Below, in pieces: positions 56,559 to 64,000 of a stretch of DNA of 64,000 nucleotides. The notes beneath the pieces were generated by a model, which was given only the letters and a program-made list of their open reading frames with translations, did not search any database and was not told the DNA's origin. The stretch spans positions 372,001-436,000 of the forward strand of contig NZ_JACTAH010000002.1 in NCBI RefSeq assembly GCF_014489115.1, read 5' to 3'. This stretch comes from Thauera sedimentorum. Its GTDB lineage: Bacteria > Pseudomonadota > Gammaproteobacteria > Burkholderiales > Rhodocyclaceae. How positions within the stretch are numbered: position 1 is the stretch's first letter; every line of letters begins with the position of its first letter. The position numbers were made by a program, and so were the translations under genes.

Positions 56559-57485
56559 ATGAAGGTGATCGGCAAACTGAAGACGCTGTTCGGCCAGGAC
56601 CCGGCACGCGCGGATCTCGGCTGGCATATGGACCGATTCATCGAGCTTCTCGACCCGGCCATCACACGCCTGCCGGATTACCGGCGGACGCTGGAACCGG
56701 CAACCGAGTTCGCGCACGAATACTGCCTGCGGCTGGCGGCGGTACTACCCGGGCCATACGCGGTGAGCGAGTCCGGTCATGGCAGCGATCCGCTGTTGAG
56801 CGCGCTGTTCCCACGTCGCGAGGACATTGCCGCGGCCTTCGGGCGCAGCATCGAGGTGCGCGACAGGCTGGCGGCTTTCGCAACCGGCACGCCGGTGGAG
56901 GTCCACGCCCTGCTCGGCCTGCGCCAGCGCGTGACCTCGGCCCCGCCCGACACCCCATCCACCCTCTCGCGGGCCTGGAGCAAGCCGCGCTTCGTCGACC
57001 ACACCCTGCGCAGCCTGGCGCTCAGCGAGCAGGAAGTCCGCCGGCAGTTCGCCAGCGCGGCCTTCGACAGCCTGCGCCACGCTTACCTGCAGAAGGTCGA
57101 GGAACTGCGGCGCAAGCGCAAGCAAGCGCACAGCGAACGTCAGTTGATGCTTGAAGTATCCACCGTGACCGGCGACCCGGCCGAGGAACCGGACACCGCA
57201 TCCTGCGACGATACCGACCTCAGCCCGGCCGGCCTGCTGGCGGGCCTAGCGACCTGGCTCCACGCCCCGCAGGAACACCTGCGGCTGGAGATGGGCAACC
57301 AGGACGCCCAGGTCATCCTGCCGCACCCGGACCCCGCGCAGCGCGGACTGCAGAAGCTGGAACTGCCCACCCTGGTCGGTGTGGACCGCCGCCGCTGGCC
57401 GGTGTGCCTGGTCCGCTTCGCCTACGAGGACGCCCTCGCCGCGGTCAGCCGCGAAAGCATGGCGCATCGCTACCTGCTCATCTGA
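56559..57485 (+). CDS. Protein of unknown function, 308 aa
   Basis: I do not recognise it. MKVIGKLKTLFGQDPARADL starts the frame at an ATG with GGGAGG about 9 bases upstream. The first two-thirds is helical (YRRTLEPATEFAHEYCLRLAA, in parts; LFPRREDIAAAFGRSIEV); a basic helix LRKRK-type patch near residue 185 (RRKRKQAHSERQLM) is followed by an acidic linker (PAEEPDTASCDDTDL), and the last 80 residues form a probable beta-rich domain. No signal peptide or membrane segment. Codon use matches neighbours. It lies between the CHASE-GGDEF gene and a convergent permease. Confidence 0.65.
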   Translation: MKVIGKLKTLFGQDPARADLGWHMDRFIELLDPAITRLPDYRRTLEPATEFAHEYCLRLAAVLPGPYAVSESGHGSDPLLSALFPRREDIAAAFGRSIEVRDRLAAFATGTPVEVHALLGLRQRVTSAPPDTPSTLSRAWSKPRFVDHTLRSLALSEQEVRRQFASAAFDSLRHAYLQKVEELRRKRKQAHSERQLMLEVSTVTGDPAEEPDTASCDDTDLSPAGLLAGLATWLHAPQEHLRLEMGNQDAQVILPHPDPAQRGLQKLELPTLVGVDRRRWPVCLVRFAYEDALAAVSRESMAHRYLLI

Positions 57486-57515
57486 TCGCCGCTGCGGATG
57501 GCGCGGCGCAGTGCA

Positions 57516-58391
57516 TCACTCCAGCACCAGCGCCAGCGCCACCGGGAGGAAGACCAGCGCGGCCAGGTTGCCCAGCAGCACCATGGAGGCGACCTTGTCC
57601 GGCTCCTGGTGATAGCGCTCGGCGAAGATGTAGTTGAGCACCGCCGGCGGCAGGGCGCCGAATACCAGCATCAGCGCCTGCTCGTCCGGCTGCAGGGGCA
57701 CGAGCTGCATCACCCCCCAGGCCAGCGCCATGCCGGCCAGCGGGCGCGCCACCGCGGCATACGCCCCCAGCCCCATCGACGAGATGCGCGAATCGTGCAG
57801 GCGCACGCCGAGCGCGAACAGCATCAGCGGAATGGAGATGTCGCCCAGCATCTTGATGGCGATCATCAGCGGCGGCCACACCTGCACGCCGGCGATGCCC
57901 ACCGCCAGGCCGGCAATCGTCGCCAGCACCGAAGGCACCTTCCACACCGTCCACAACCTGATGCGGTGGTCCAGCAGCCAGGCGCCGAAGGAGAAGTGCA
58001 GCAGGTTGGACACCATGAACATCACCACCGCCGGCGCCAACGCCGCATCGCCGAAGGCCAGCACCGCCAGCGGCAGCCCCAGGTTACCGCAGTTGTTGAA
58101 CATCATCGGCGGCACGAAGGTCTTGGGCGCCACCCCACTGAGCCGCGCCAGCGCCCAGCCGGCCAGCCCCGAGCCGACCACCACCACCAGGGTGGCGAAG
58201 GTGAGCGGCACATAGGCGCCGATATGGAACTCCCTGTTGGCCAGCGCGGCGAACACCAGCGCGGGCACGAACACGTCCATGTTGAGCTTGTTGGCGTGCG
58301 ACAGGTCGGGCTTCAGCCGCCGGCCGACGAAATAGCCCAGCGCCGCGATGGCGAACAGCGGGAAGAGGATGGAGACGATGCGGATCAACAT
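57516..58391 (-). CDS. AEC family transporter
   Basis: 291 residues with about ten membrane helices. VFPLFAIAALGYFVGRRLKP near the N-terminus, the FNNCGNLGLPLAV segment (about 103-115) and LPPAVLNYIFAERYHQEP near residue 255 are the family motifs of auxin-efflux-carrier-like permeases. It probably carries an organic acid across the inner membrane, but which one is not readable. It is convergent with the unassigned gene by 30 bases. A REP-like unit lies downstream of its start on the other side. Confidence 0.87.
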   Translation of the reverse strand: MLIRIVSILFPLFAIAALGYFVGRRLKPDLSHANKLNMDVFVPALVFAALANREFHIGAYVPLTFATLVVVVGSGLAGWALARLSGVAPKTFVPPMMFNNCGNLGLPLAVLAFGDAALAPAVVMFMVSNLLHFSFGAWLLDHRIRLWTVWKVPSVLATIAGLAVGIAGVQVWPPLMIAIKMLGDISIPLMLFALGVRLHDSRISSMGLGAYAAVARPLAGMALAWGVMQLVPLQPDEQALMLVFGALPPAVLNYIFAERYHQEPDKVASMVLLGNLAALVFLPVALALVLE

Positions 58392-58499
58392 GGGCGACAG
58401 GCCTGGGCACGGGCGGGCCGGCCAGTTTAGCCGGGCGGGCGGCGCGCGCTCCCGGCACAGTTTCGCCCCTGCGGACCGATACAGCGGCGCCGGACGCCG

Positions 58500-58573
58500 G
58501 TAGGAGCGGGCTTGGCCGCGATCGGACCCTCGTCTGCGCCAGATCGCCGCATCGCGGCCAAGGCCGCTCCTAC
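58500..58573. repeat. REP-like palindromic repeat, copy D
   Basis: The left arm GTAGGAGCGGGCTTGGCCGC and the right arm GCGGCCAAGGCCGCTCCTAC are intact, with GATCGGA / GCCGCATC inside. It lies 34 bases after the hslU stop, in the gap between hslU and the permease, again at a gene 3' end. Confidence 0.84.
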
Positions 58574-58606
58574 AGGGGATCCCATGCGCCGGGCTGGCGG
58601 GCGCGC

Positions 58607-59941
58607 CTACAGCACGTAGCGGGCGAGGTCCTCGCGCTGGGCGAGCATGTCCAGCCGGCTGTCCACGTAGGCGGCGTCGATATCCACCCGGCTCAGCCCG
58701 GCCTTGCCGGCCTCGAAGGAGACTTCCTCGAGGAGCTTCTCCATCACCGTATACAGCCGGCGCGCGCCGATGTTCTCGGTACGCTCATTGACCTGGTAGG
58801 CGATCTCGGCCAGCCGGCGAATGCCCGCGTCGGCAAAGGCCAGGGTCACCCCGTCGGTCTCCAGCAGGGCCTGGTACTGGCGCACCAGGCAGGCGTCGGT
58901 CTGGGTGAGGATGCGCTCGAAGTCCTCCACCGACAGCGATTCGAGTTCGACGCGGATCGGGAAGCGGCCCTGCAGCTCGGGGATCAGGTCGGAAGGCTTG
59001 GACAGGTGGAAGGCGCCGCTGGCGATGAACAGGATGTGGTCGGTGCGGATCATGCCGTACTTGGTCGACACCGTAGTGCCCTCGACCAGCGGCAGCAGGT
59101 CGCGCTGCACGCCCTGGCGCGAGACGTCCGCGCCCTGCACATCGCTACGCGCGGCGATCTTGTCGATCTCGTCGAGGAACACGATGCCGTTCTGCTCGAC
59201 CGCCTGCACCGCCGCGGCCTTGACCTCCTCGTCGTTGATCATGCGCGCGGCTTCCTCGTCGGCCAGCAGCTTGAGCGCCTCGGCGATCTTCAGCTTGCGC
59301 ATCTTCTTCTTGCCGCCGCCGAGATTCTGGAACATGCCCTGGATCTGCTGGGTCAGCTCCTCCATGCCCGGCGGCGCGAAGATCTCGGCCTGCATCGAGG
59401 CGGCCGCCACCTCCAGCTCGATTTCCTTGTCGTCCAGCTCGCCCTCGCGCAGCTTCTTGCGGAATTTCTGCCGCGTCGCGCTATCGGCGGTCGGTTCGGC
59501 CTCGGCGTTGAAGCCCACCGGCCGGGCCGGCGGCAGCAGGGCGTCGAGCACGCGGTCCTCGGCGGCGTCCATCGCGCGGTCGCGCACCGCGCGCATGGCG
59601 CGTTCGCGTCCGTCCTTGACGGCGATCTCGGCGAGGTCGCGGATGATGGTGTCCACGTCGCGGCCGACATAGCCCACCTCGGTGAACTTGGTCGCCTCGA
59701 TCTTGATGAAGGGTGCATTGGCCAGGCGCGCCAGGCGGCGGGCGATCTCGGTCTTGCCCACCCCGGTGGGGCCGATCATCAGGATGTTCTTCGGCGTGAT
59801 CTCGGCGCGCAGCGGCTCGGCCACCTGGGCGCGCCGCCAGCGGTTGCGCAGGGCGATGGCCACGGCCTTCTTGGCACGGGCCTGGCCGACGATGTGCTTG
59901 TCGAGTTCGGAGACGATCTCCGGCGGGGTCATCTGGGTCAT
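58607..59941 (-). CDS. hslU: ATP-dependent protease ATPase subunit HslU (ClpY)
   Basis: 444-residue AAA+ unfoldase that feeds substrates into HslV. Walker A GPTGVGKT is at residues 57-64, Walker B as IVFLDEIDK in the second half of the protein, and [14 protein letters not shown] (the pore region) at about 92. The C-terminus ends LARYVL, the tail that docks in HslV pockets. It begins 36 bases after hslV on the same strand. Confidence 0.97.
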   Translation of the reverse strand: MTQMTPPEIVSELDKHIVGQARAKKAVAIALRNRWRRAQVAEPLRAEITPKNILMIGPTGVGKTEIARRLARLANAPFIKIEATKFTEVGYVGRDVDTIIRDLAEIAVKDGRERAMRAVRDRAMDAAEDRVLDALLPPARPVGFNAEAEPTADSATRQKFRKKLREGELDDKEIELEVAAASMQAEIFAPPGMEELTQQIQGMFQNLGGGKKKMRKLKIAEALKLLADEEAARMINDEEVKAAAVQAVEQNGIVFLDEIDKIAARSDVQGADVSRQGVQRDLLPLVEGTTVSTKYGMIRTDHILFIASGAFHLSKPSDLIPELQGRFPIRVELESLSVEDFERILTQTDACLVRQYQALLETDGVTLAFADAGIRRLAEIAYQVNERTENIGARRLYTVMEKLLEEVSFEAGKAGLSRVDIDAAYVDSRLDMLAQREDLARYVL

Positions 59942-59977
59942 GGTGGTAAGCGGCTCGCAGCGTCGCCCGTCCGGCGC

Positions 59978-60514
59978 TCAGTCGAGCGTCTCGATGACGT
60001 GGCTGTGGTTGGTGTAGATGCACAGGTCGCCGGCGATGCCGAGCGACCTGCGCACGATGTCCTCGGGATCGAGCTCGGTGTTCTCCAGCAGCGCGCGCGC
60101 GGCCGACTGGGCGTAGGCGCCGCCGCTGCCGATCGCGACGATGCCGTATTCCGGCTCCAGCACGTCGCCGTTGCCGGTGATCACCAGCGAATTCTCACGG
60201 TCGGCCACCGCCAGCATGGCTTCCAGGCGGCGCAACATGCGGTCGGTACGCCAGTCCTTGGCCAGTTCCACCGCGCTGCGCAGCAGGTTGCCCTGGTGCT
60301 TCTCCAACTTGGCCTCGAAGCGTTCAAACAGGGTGAAGGCGTCCGCCGTACCGCCGGCGAAACCGGCCAGGATGCGGTCCTGGTAGAGCCGGCGCACCTT
60401 GCGCGCAGTGGCCTTGATGACGATGTTGCCGAGAGTGACCTGGCCATCGCCGCCCAGCGCGACGCGATTGCCGCGCCGCACGGACAGGATGGTGGTGCCG
60501 CGATATTGTTCCAT
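59978..60514 (-). CDS. hslV: ATP-dependent protease subunit HslV (ClpQ), with propeptide
   Basis: 178-residue peptidase. TTILSV begins at residue 7, so MEQYRG is a six-residue propeptide that must be removed to expose the catalytic Thr; in E. coli only the initiator Met precedes it. [29 protein letters not shown] and [16 protein letters not shown] match. It forms the first gene of hslVU. The ATG is at 60512-60514. Confidence 0.95.
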   Translation of the reverse strand: MEQYRGTTILSVRRGNRVALGGDGQVTLGNIVIKATARKVRRLYQDRILAGFAGGTADAFTLFERFEAKLEKHQGNLLRSAVELAKDWRTDRMLRRLEAMLAVADRENSLVITGNGDVLEPEYGIVAIGSGGAYAQSAARALLENTELDPEDIVRRSLGIAGDLCIYTNHSHVIETLD

Positions 60515-60572
60515 GGAGTTCTTTCCTGCACGGGCCTGTCCGGCCCGGATTTGCGATGTGCCGCCGTGGCGC

Positions 60573-61751
60573 TCAGTTGCGCAGCATGACCTGCGCAACC
60601 TGGTCCACGCCCATGACCCGCAGCAGCGCCGCGACCATGGCGTTGACCTTGTGCAAGACCACCAGTTTGCCCTGCGCCTGGAGGGTGGCGAGAATGTTGA
60701 ACAGGGTGCCGGCACTGACGAAATCCATCCGTCGCAACTGGGCACAGTCCACATCCACGCTCTGCCGTTCCGCGGCATAGGCCGCGAGCTTGCGGATGCT
60801 CTCGCCCTGCGAACCGGTGATCTCCCCTTCCAGACGAAAACCGTCCCGCACCTTTTCTTCGGTGGCCCCCGCGTCGGATGCGCTCATGGCCTCCTGGACC
60901 TTGGGCGCCCAGGACGGCGGCGACTCCTCGAAGGTGATCGCGTAATCGACCGCGAACTGCTCGAAGCGCTCCTCCTCGCCGGTGTACTGCAGCATCTCCA
61001 GCATCAGCAGCCAGGCCTCGCGATTCTCCGCGCGCCCGGCGGAGACCTGCCCTTCGAGCATATTGACCAGCTGGCTGCACTTGAGCACCGACACCTTTAC
61101 CCGATCGGCCGCAAGCGACTGCAGCAGTTGCAGGAAGAGCTTGCAACCGTCGTCGTCCACCGAACGCAGGCGGGTCAGGTCGATGCGGATCGTGCCGCTC
61201 TTGCGGCCGATGATGCCGATCTGCTGGAACTGGGGCGCGGCCTGGCCGTTGAGGTTGCCGGACAGGTTGATCAGCGGGGCGACGTCGCCGCGCGGCCGCG
61301 CGGCCTGGCTGGAGAGGTCCTCCCACGGCGGGGGCGAGCGCTCGAAGCGGGTCGCGTAGTCGAGCACGCGCGACTCGAAGCGCTGGCGCTGACCGGTGAG
61401 CTTGTACAGGTCGAGCAGCATCATCCACAGGCCTTCGCCCGCATTGCCCGACGGGTCGTCCAGCACCGCGTTCAAGACCTTCTCGGCATCGCCGACACCG
61501 CCATTGGCGTACAACACCGCCGCCTCTTCGTAGGCCGCACCGACGCCGGCGTCCATCTCCTGCACTTCGACCAGGCCGGCGCAGCGGGCCAGGGCGTGCG
61601 AGGCGTCGCCCGCGGTGAAATCGAGCGTGGACAGCTCCGCCGGCGGAGCAACGGGTTGCTGCGCCCCGGCGTCACGTCCGGCACCGGCGCCACGGACGCC
61701 TGCGGTACTCGTGCCGGATGAGGGTTTCTTGCCGAAGAATGGAAGAACCAC
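60573..61751 (-). CDS. Tandem-duplicated STAS-domain protein, function unknown
   Basis: 392 residues built from two similar halves. A helical unit at 105-145 ([19 protein letters not shown], then [10 protein letters not shown]) recurs at 243-283 ([19 protein letters not shown], then FEESPPSW). Each is followed by a STAS-like domain at 157-235 and 303-390. The N-terminal 40 residues are low-complexity. It starts at GTG (61749-61751) with [13 protein letters not shown] domains act as anti-anti-sigma factors or ligand modules; no kinase or sigma gene is adjacent. It is 58 bases upstream of hslV and may be co-transcribed with it. Confidence 0.75.
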   Translation of the reverse strand: MVLPFFGKKPSSGTSTAGVRGAGAGRDAGAQQPVAPPAELSTLDFTAGDASHALARCAGLVEVQEMDAGVGAAYEEAAVLYANGGVGDAEKVLNAVLDDPSGNAGEGLWMMLLDLYKLTGQRQRFESRVLDYATRFERSPPPWEDLSSQAARPRGDVAPLINLSGNLNGQAAPQFQQIGIIGRKSGTIRIDLTRLRSVDDDGCKLFLQLLQSLAADRVKVSVLKCSQLVNMLEGQVSAGRAENREAWLLMLEMLQYTGEEERFEQFAVDYAITFEESPPSWAPKVQEAMSASDAGATEEKVRDGFRLEGEITGSQGESIRKLAAYAAERQSVDVDCAQLRRMDFVSAGTLFNILATLQAQGKLVVLHKVNAMVAALLRVMGVDQVAQVMLRN

Positions 61752-61978
61752 GGTCTGACCTGTACGTTGCTGAACTTTGCACTTGCCCGCCGGACAAGGG
61801 CTCTAGCGGCAAGTCGGGCTGCAAGCATAGCACCATCGACATGTACGTTGGTCGGCGAAGCACCCGCTTGCGGGCGCAATTCACGCCCGATCCTCCGGAC
61901 CAGGCGCGAGCTTACCTTTTGAGAGCATTTCGCCGCTCCCGGCGCCCCCCGGGGTGCTGCGCCGGCGGCCTCCTCGGC

Positions 61979-61984
61979 TAGAAT
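61979..61984 (+). promoter_or_regulatory. -10 element of a leaderless ybgC transcript
   Basis: TAGAAT ends 6 bases before the ATG at 61991, so transcription should start at or beside the start codon. No Shine-Dalgarno sequence is present. The same arrangement occurs before the ABC transporter gene at 31644. No convincing -35 was found. Confidence 0.4.
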
Positions 61985-61990
61985 GCCGCG

Positions 61991-62455
61991 ATGCAAACCG
62001 CAACGCCCCCGTCCGCAGCACCTCCCATGCCCGAACAAGCCGACCGCAAGACCTTTGCCTGGCCCGTCAGGGTGTACTACGAGGATACCGACGCCGCCGG
62101 GGTGGTGTACTACGCCAACTACCTGCGTTTCTGCGAGCGCGCGCGCACCGAATGGCTGCGCGAAGCCGGCTTCGGCCAGCAGCGCATGATCGACGAGCGC
62201 GGCCTGGGCTTCGTGGTGCGCTCGTTCAGTGCGGATTACCGCCGCCCGGCCCTGCTCGACGACGCCCTGCAGGTCGTCTCCCACATCGACAAGCTGGGCC
62301 GCGCGAGCATCGATTTCGTGCAACGTGTCATGCGTGGCGACGAACTGCTGTTCGACGCCCGCGTGGCGATCGCCTGCGTCGACCTCGCGCACCGCAAACC
62401 CGCCGCCCTGCCGGACGATGTCAGGGCCCAACTCTCCCGCTTCGTGTCAGCATGA
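61991..62455 (+). CDS. ybgC: Tol-Pal system acyl-CoA thioesterase YbgC
   Basis: 154-residue hotdog-fold thioesterase. VYYEDTDAAGVVYYANYLRFCERARTEWLR (cited in parts) carries the Asp of the 4-hydroxybenzoyl-CoA thioesterase fold. It is the first gene of the tol-pal cluster and overlaps tolQ by 4 bases (ATGA). Its link to Tol function is not understood. About 20 residues precede the conserved core; the ATG at 61991 is supported by the upstream -10 element, but an internal ATG at 62027 is possible. Confidence 0.92.
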   Translation: MQTATPPSAAPPMPEQADRKTFAWPVRVYYEDTDAAGVVYYANYLRFCERARTEWLREAGFGQQRMIDERGLGFVVRSFSADYRRPALLDDALQVVSHIDKLGRASIDFVQRVMRGDELLFDARVAIACVDLAHRKPAALPDDVRAQLSRFVSA

Positions 62456-63126
62456 CCGTCACCCAAGACCTTTCCATCCTCAGCCTGATCGCCGAGGCCA
62501 GCGTCCTCGTCCAGCTCGTCATGGCCTTGCTGGCCGGCCTGTCCCTGGTGTCCTGGTACTGGATCTTCCGCAAGTCCTTCCAGATCCGCTCCTCGCGCAC
62601 CAAGACCGGTGAGTTCGAGCGCGACTTCTGGAGCGGCGGCGACCTCAACGCGCTGTTCCAGTCGGCCAGCGCGGCGCGCCACCACAGCGGCGGCATGGAA
62701 CGCATCTTCGAGGCGGGCTATCGCGAGTACACCAAGCTGCGCGCCAAGAGCCACGACCACGACGCCATCATCGAAGGCTCGCGCCGCGCGATGCGCGCCA
62801 CCTACCAGCGCGAGGTGGACGACCTCGAAGCGCACCTCGCCTTCCTCGCCTCGGTCGGCTCGGTGTCGCCCTACATCGGCCTGCTCGGCACGGTGTGGGG
62901 GATCATGAACTCCTTCCGCGGCCTGTCCAACATGACCTCGGCGACGCTCTCACACGTCGCCCCCGGCATCGCCGAAGCCCTGGTGGCCACCGCCATCGGC
63001 CTGTTCGCCGCCATTCCGGCCGTGGTCGCCTACAACCGCTTCGCCCATGACATCGACCGGATCAGCATCCGCTTCGAGAGCTTCATGGAAGAGTTCTCCA
63101 ACATCCTGCAGCGCCAGCTGCGCTGA
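62452..63126 (+). CDS. tolQ: Tol-Pal proton channel component TolQ
   Basis: 224 residues with three membrane helices. The GLLGTVWGIMNSFRGL segment and VAPGIAEALVATAIGLFAAIPAVVAYNRF (in parts) are the TolQ/ExbB/MotA signature. Together with TolR it uses the proton motive force to energise TolA during outer-membrane invagination. It overlaps ybgC by 4 bases. Confidence 0.95.
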   Translation: MTVTQDLSILSLIAEASVLVQLVMALLAGLSLVSWYWIFRKSFQIRSSRTKTGEFERDFWSGGDLNALFQSASAARHHSGGMERIFEAGYREYTKLRAKSHDHDAIIEGSRRAMRATYQREVDDLEAHLAFLASVGSVSPYIGLLGTVWGIMNSFRGLSNMTSATLSHVAPGIAEALVATAIGLFAAIPAVVAYNRFAHDIDRISIRFESFMEEFSNILQRQLR

Positions 63127-63144
63127 GGCGGCAGGAGTCCGACG

Positions 63145-63549
63145 ATGCGTCAGCGCCGCCTGATGAACCAGATCAACGTCGTGCCCTACATCGACGTGAT
63201 GCTGGTCTTGCTGGTGATCTTCATGGTCACCGCGCCGATGATCCAGACCGGCAACATCGACGTGCCGACCGCCGGGCCGGCGACCAGCCCGCCGTCCGAG
63301 GCGATGATCATCGAGGTCGAGGCCGACCGCAGCATTTCGGTCAAGCGCACGGCCAGCAGCACTGCGCTCAAGGTCACCGACCTTGAGTTCCAGCGTTTCC
63401 TGCGCGAAGCCCTGGAAGCCGATCCCGAGCAGCCTTTCCTGATCGCCGCCGACAAGACCCTGCCCTATCAGAAGGTCGTCGACGTCCTGGAGGCGGTACG
63501 CACCGCCGGCGTGCGCAAGGTCAGCCTGCAGACCGCGAGCGGCCAATGA
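63145..63549 (+). CDS. tolR: Tol-Pal component TolR
   Basis: 134 residues: one N-terminal membrane helix (about 14-32) bearing the conserved Asp of the proton path in [17 protein letters not shown], followed by a periplasmic domain with the sequence [19 protein letters not shown]. The ATG at 63145 has GGAG upstream. It overlaps tolA by 4 bases. Confidence 0.95.
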   Translation: MRQRRLMNQINVVPYIDVMLVLLVIFMVTAPMIQTGNIDVPTAGPATSPPSEAMIIEVEADRSISVKRTASSTALKVTDLEFQRFLREALEADPEQPFLIAADKTLPYQKVVDVLEAVRTAGVRKVSLQTASGQ

Positions 63550-64000
63550 ACGACTACCTCCTCCAGCGCGAGCCGCCGCCGGGCAAGTGGGCCTCGCTCG
63601 CCCTGGCGGTGGGGGTCCATCTCGCGCTGTTCGCCTTTCTGTTCTTCGGTCTGTCCTGGCAAAGCCGCGAACCCGGCAGCCTGGAGGTGAGCCTGGTCGA
63701 CGCACCCCCGGCGCCCAAGCCGCAGCCGGCCCCGCAGCCCAAGCCGCAGCCCAAGCCCGAACCGCCGAAGCCGGAACCAAAACCGGAACCGAAGCCGGAG
63801 CCCAAGCCCGAGCCGAAGGTCGAGCCGAAGGTCGAGCCCAAGCCGCAGCCCAAGCCGGAGGTCGCCACCAAGCCGCCGAAGCCCGAGCCCAAGCCCGAAC
63901 CGAAGCCGCAGCCCAAACCGGAACCGAAACCGGAGCCCAAACCCGAGCCGAAACCGAAGCCTGAGCCGAAACCTGAACCGAAGCCCAAGCCTGAACCCAA
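63546..64000 (+). CDS. tolA: TolA (partial, N-terminal)
   Basis: The frame opens at an ATG (63546) overlapping the tolR stop and runs off the window. Visible are the membrane anchor (about 15-38, [18 protein letters not shown]) with the conserved SHxxH-like His, then domain II: a long low-complexity stretch of Pro-Lys-Pro-Glu repeats ([12 protein letters not shown]). The Ala/Lys/Glu helical region usual in enterobacteria is replaced here by a Pro-rich form. The C-terminal domain that contacts TolB/Pal is beyond the window. Confidence 0.9.
   Translation, partial: MNDYLLQREPPPGKWASLALAVGVHLALFAFLFFGLSWQSREPGSLEVSLVDAPPAPKPQPAPQPKPQPKPEPPKPEPKPEPKPEPKPEPKVEPKVEPKPQPKPEVATKPPKPEPKPEPKPQPKPEPKPEPKPEPKPKPEPKPEPKPKPEP

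Overview
This is a single, gene-dense, GC-rich chromosomal stretch. It is most consistent with a Rhodocyclales betaproteobacterium of the Thauera / Azoarcus / Aromatoleum kind. Reasons: strong third-position G/C bias throughout; the ridA-recG-ubiC-ubiA order; a six-subunit Na+-NQR; a stand-alone siroheme sulfite reductase beside DUF934, cysH, cysD and cysN; a PsrA-type fatty-acid regulon; and the ybgC-tolQRA order. The genus is inferred from gene content and sequence resemblance only. No rRNA, tRNA, CRISPR array, insertion sequence or prophage was recognised, and every recognised gene looks intact except ubiA and tolA, which are cut by the window edges.

Layout. 1-6.6 kb (minus): ubiA (partial), ubiC, recG and ridA; then fliW with its own terminator, a SPOR-domain protein, a DUF2802 protein and O-acetylhomoserine sulfhydrylase. 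6.7-8.3 kb: a YdcF-like membrane protein and an enoyl-CoA hydratase, convergent. 8.4-14.5 kb (minus): nqrABCDEF with a promoter, a structured leader and a terminator. 14.5-28.4 kb (minus): ten co-directional genes for fatty-acid beta-oxidation, headed by a PsrA-like TetR repressor whose operator overlaps a good sigma70 promoter. They encode FadE, two thiolases, two bifunctional hydratase/dehydrogenases of opposite domain order, DegV, FadL and two hotdog-fold proteins. 28.6-33.5 kb (plus): DUF1631 protein, HDOD protein and an Atm1-type ABC exporter. 33.5-38.2 kb: a CHASE-PAS-GGDEF sensor (minus), divergent from aspartase and asparaginase (plus), which together turn asparagine into fumarate. 38.3-45.0 kb: cysB (minus), divergent from cysI-DUF934-cysH-(53-aa small ORF)-cysD-cysN (plus), the assimilatory sulfate pathway through APS. 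45.0-51.6 kb: a PAS-LuxR regulator, divergent from an SCP2-like thiolase, an acyl-CoA ligase and a DctPQM TRAP transporter, probably an uptake-and-activation locus for an unidentified carboxylate. 51.7-57.5 kb (plus): S4 RNA-binding protein, NfeD protease, slipin, CHASE-GGDEF protein and an unrecognised gene. 57.5-61.8 kb (minus): AEC permease, hslU, hslV and a duplicated STAS-domain protein. 62.0-64.0 kb (plus): ybgC, tolQ, tolR and the start of tolA.

The most interesting material lies in the non-coding and small elements: the promoter/operator at the head of the beta-oxidation cluster, a perfect 13-bp hairpin between dctP and dctQ, a perfect inverted repeat in the divergent PAS-LuxR/thiolase promoter, four copies of a REP-like palindromic unit, a different palindromic repeat between cysD and cysN, a small ORF between cysH and cysD, and two genes that look leaderless. 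Among the proteins, the STAS protein with a duplicated helical-plus-STAS unit (60573-61751) and the unassigned gene at 56559-57485 are the least explained. No clearly novel defence or mobile system was seen.
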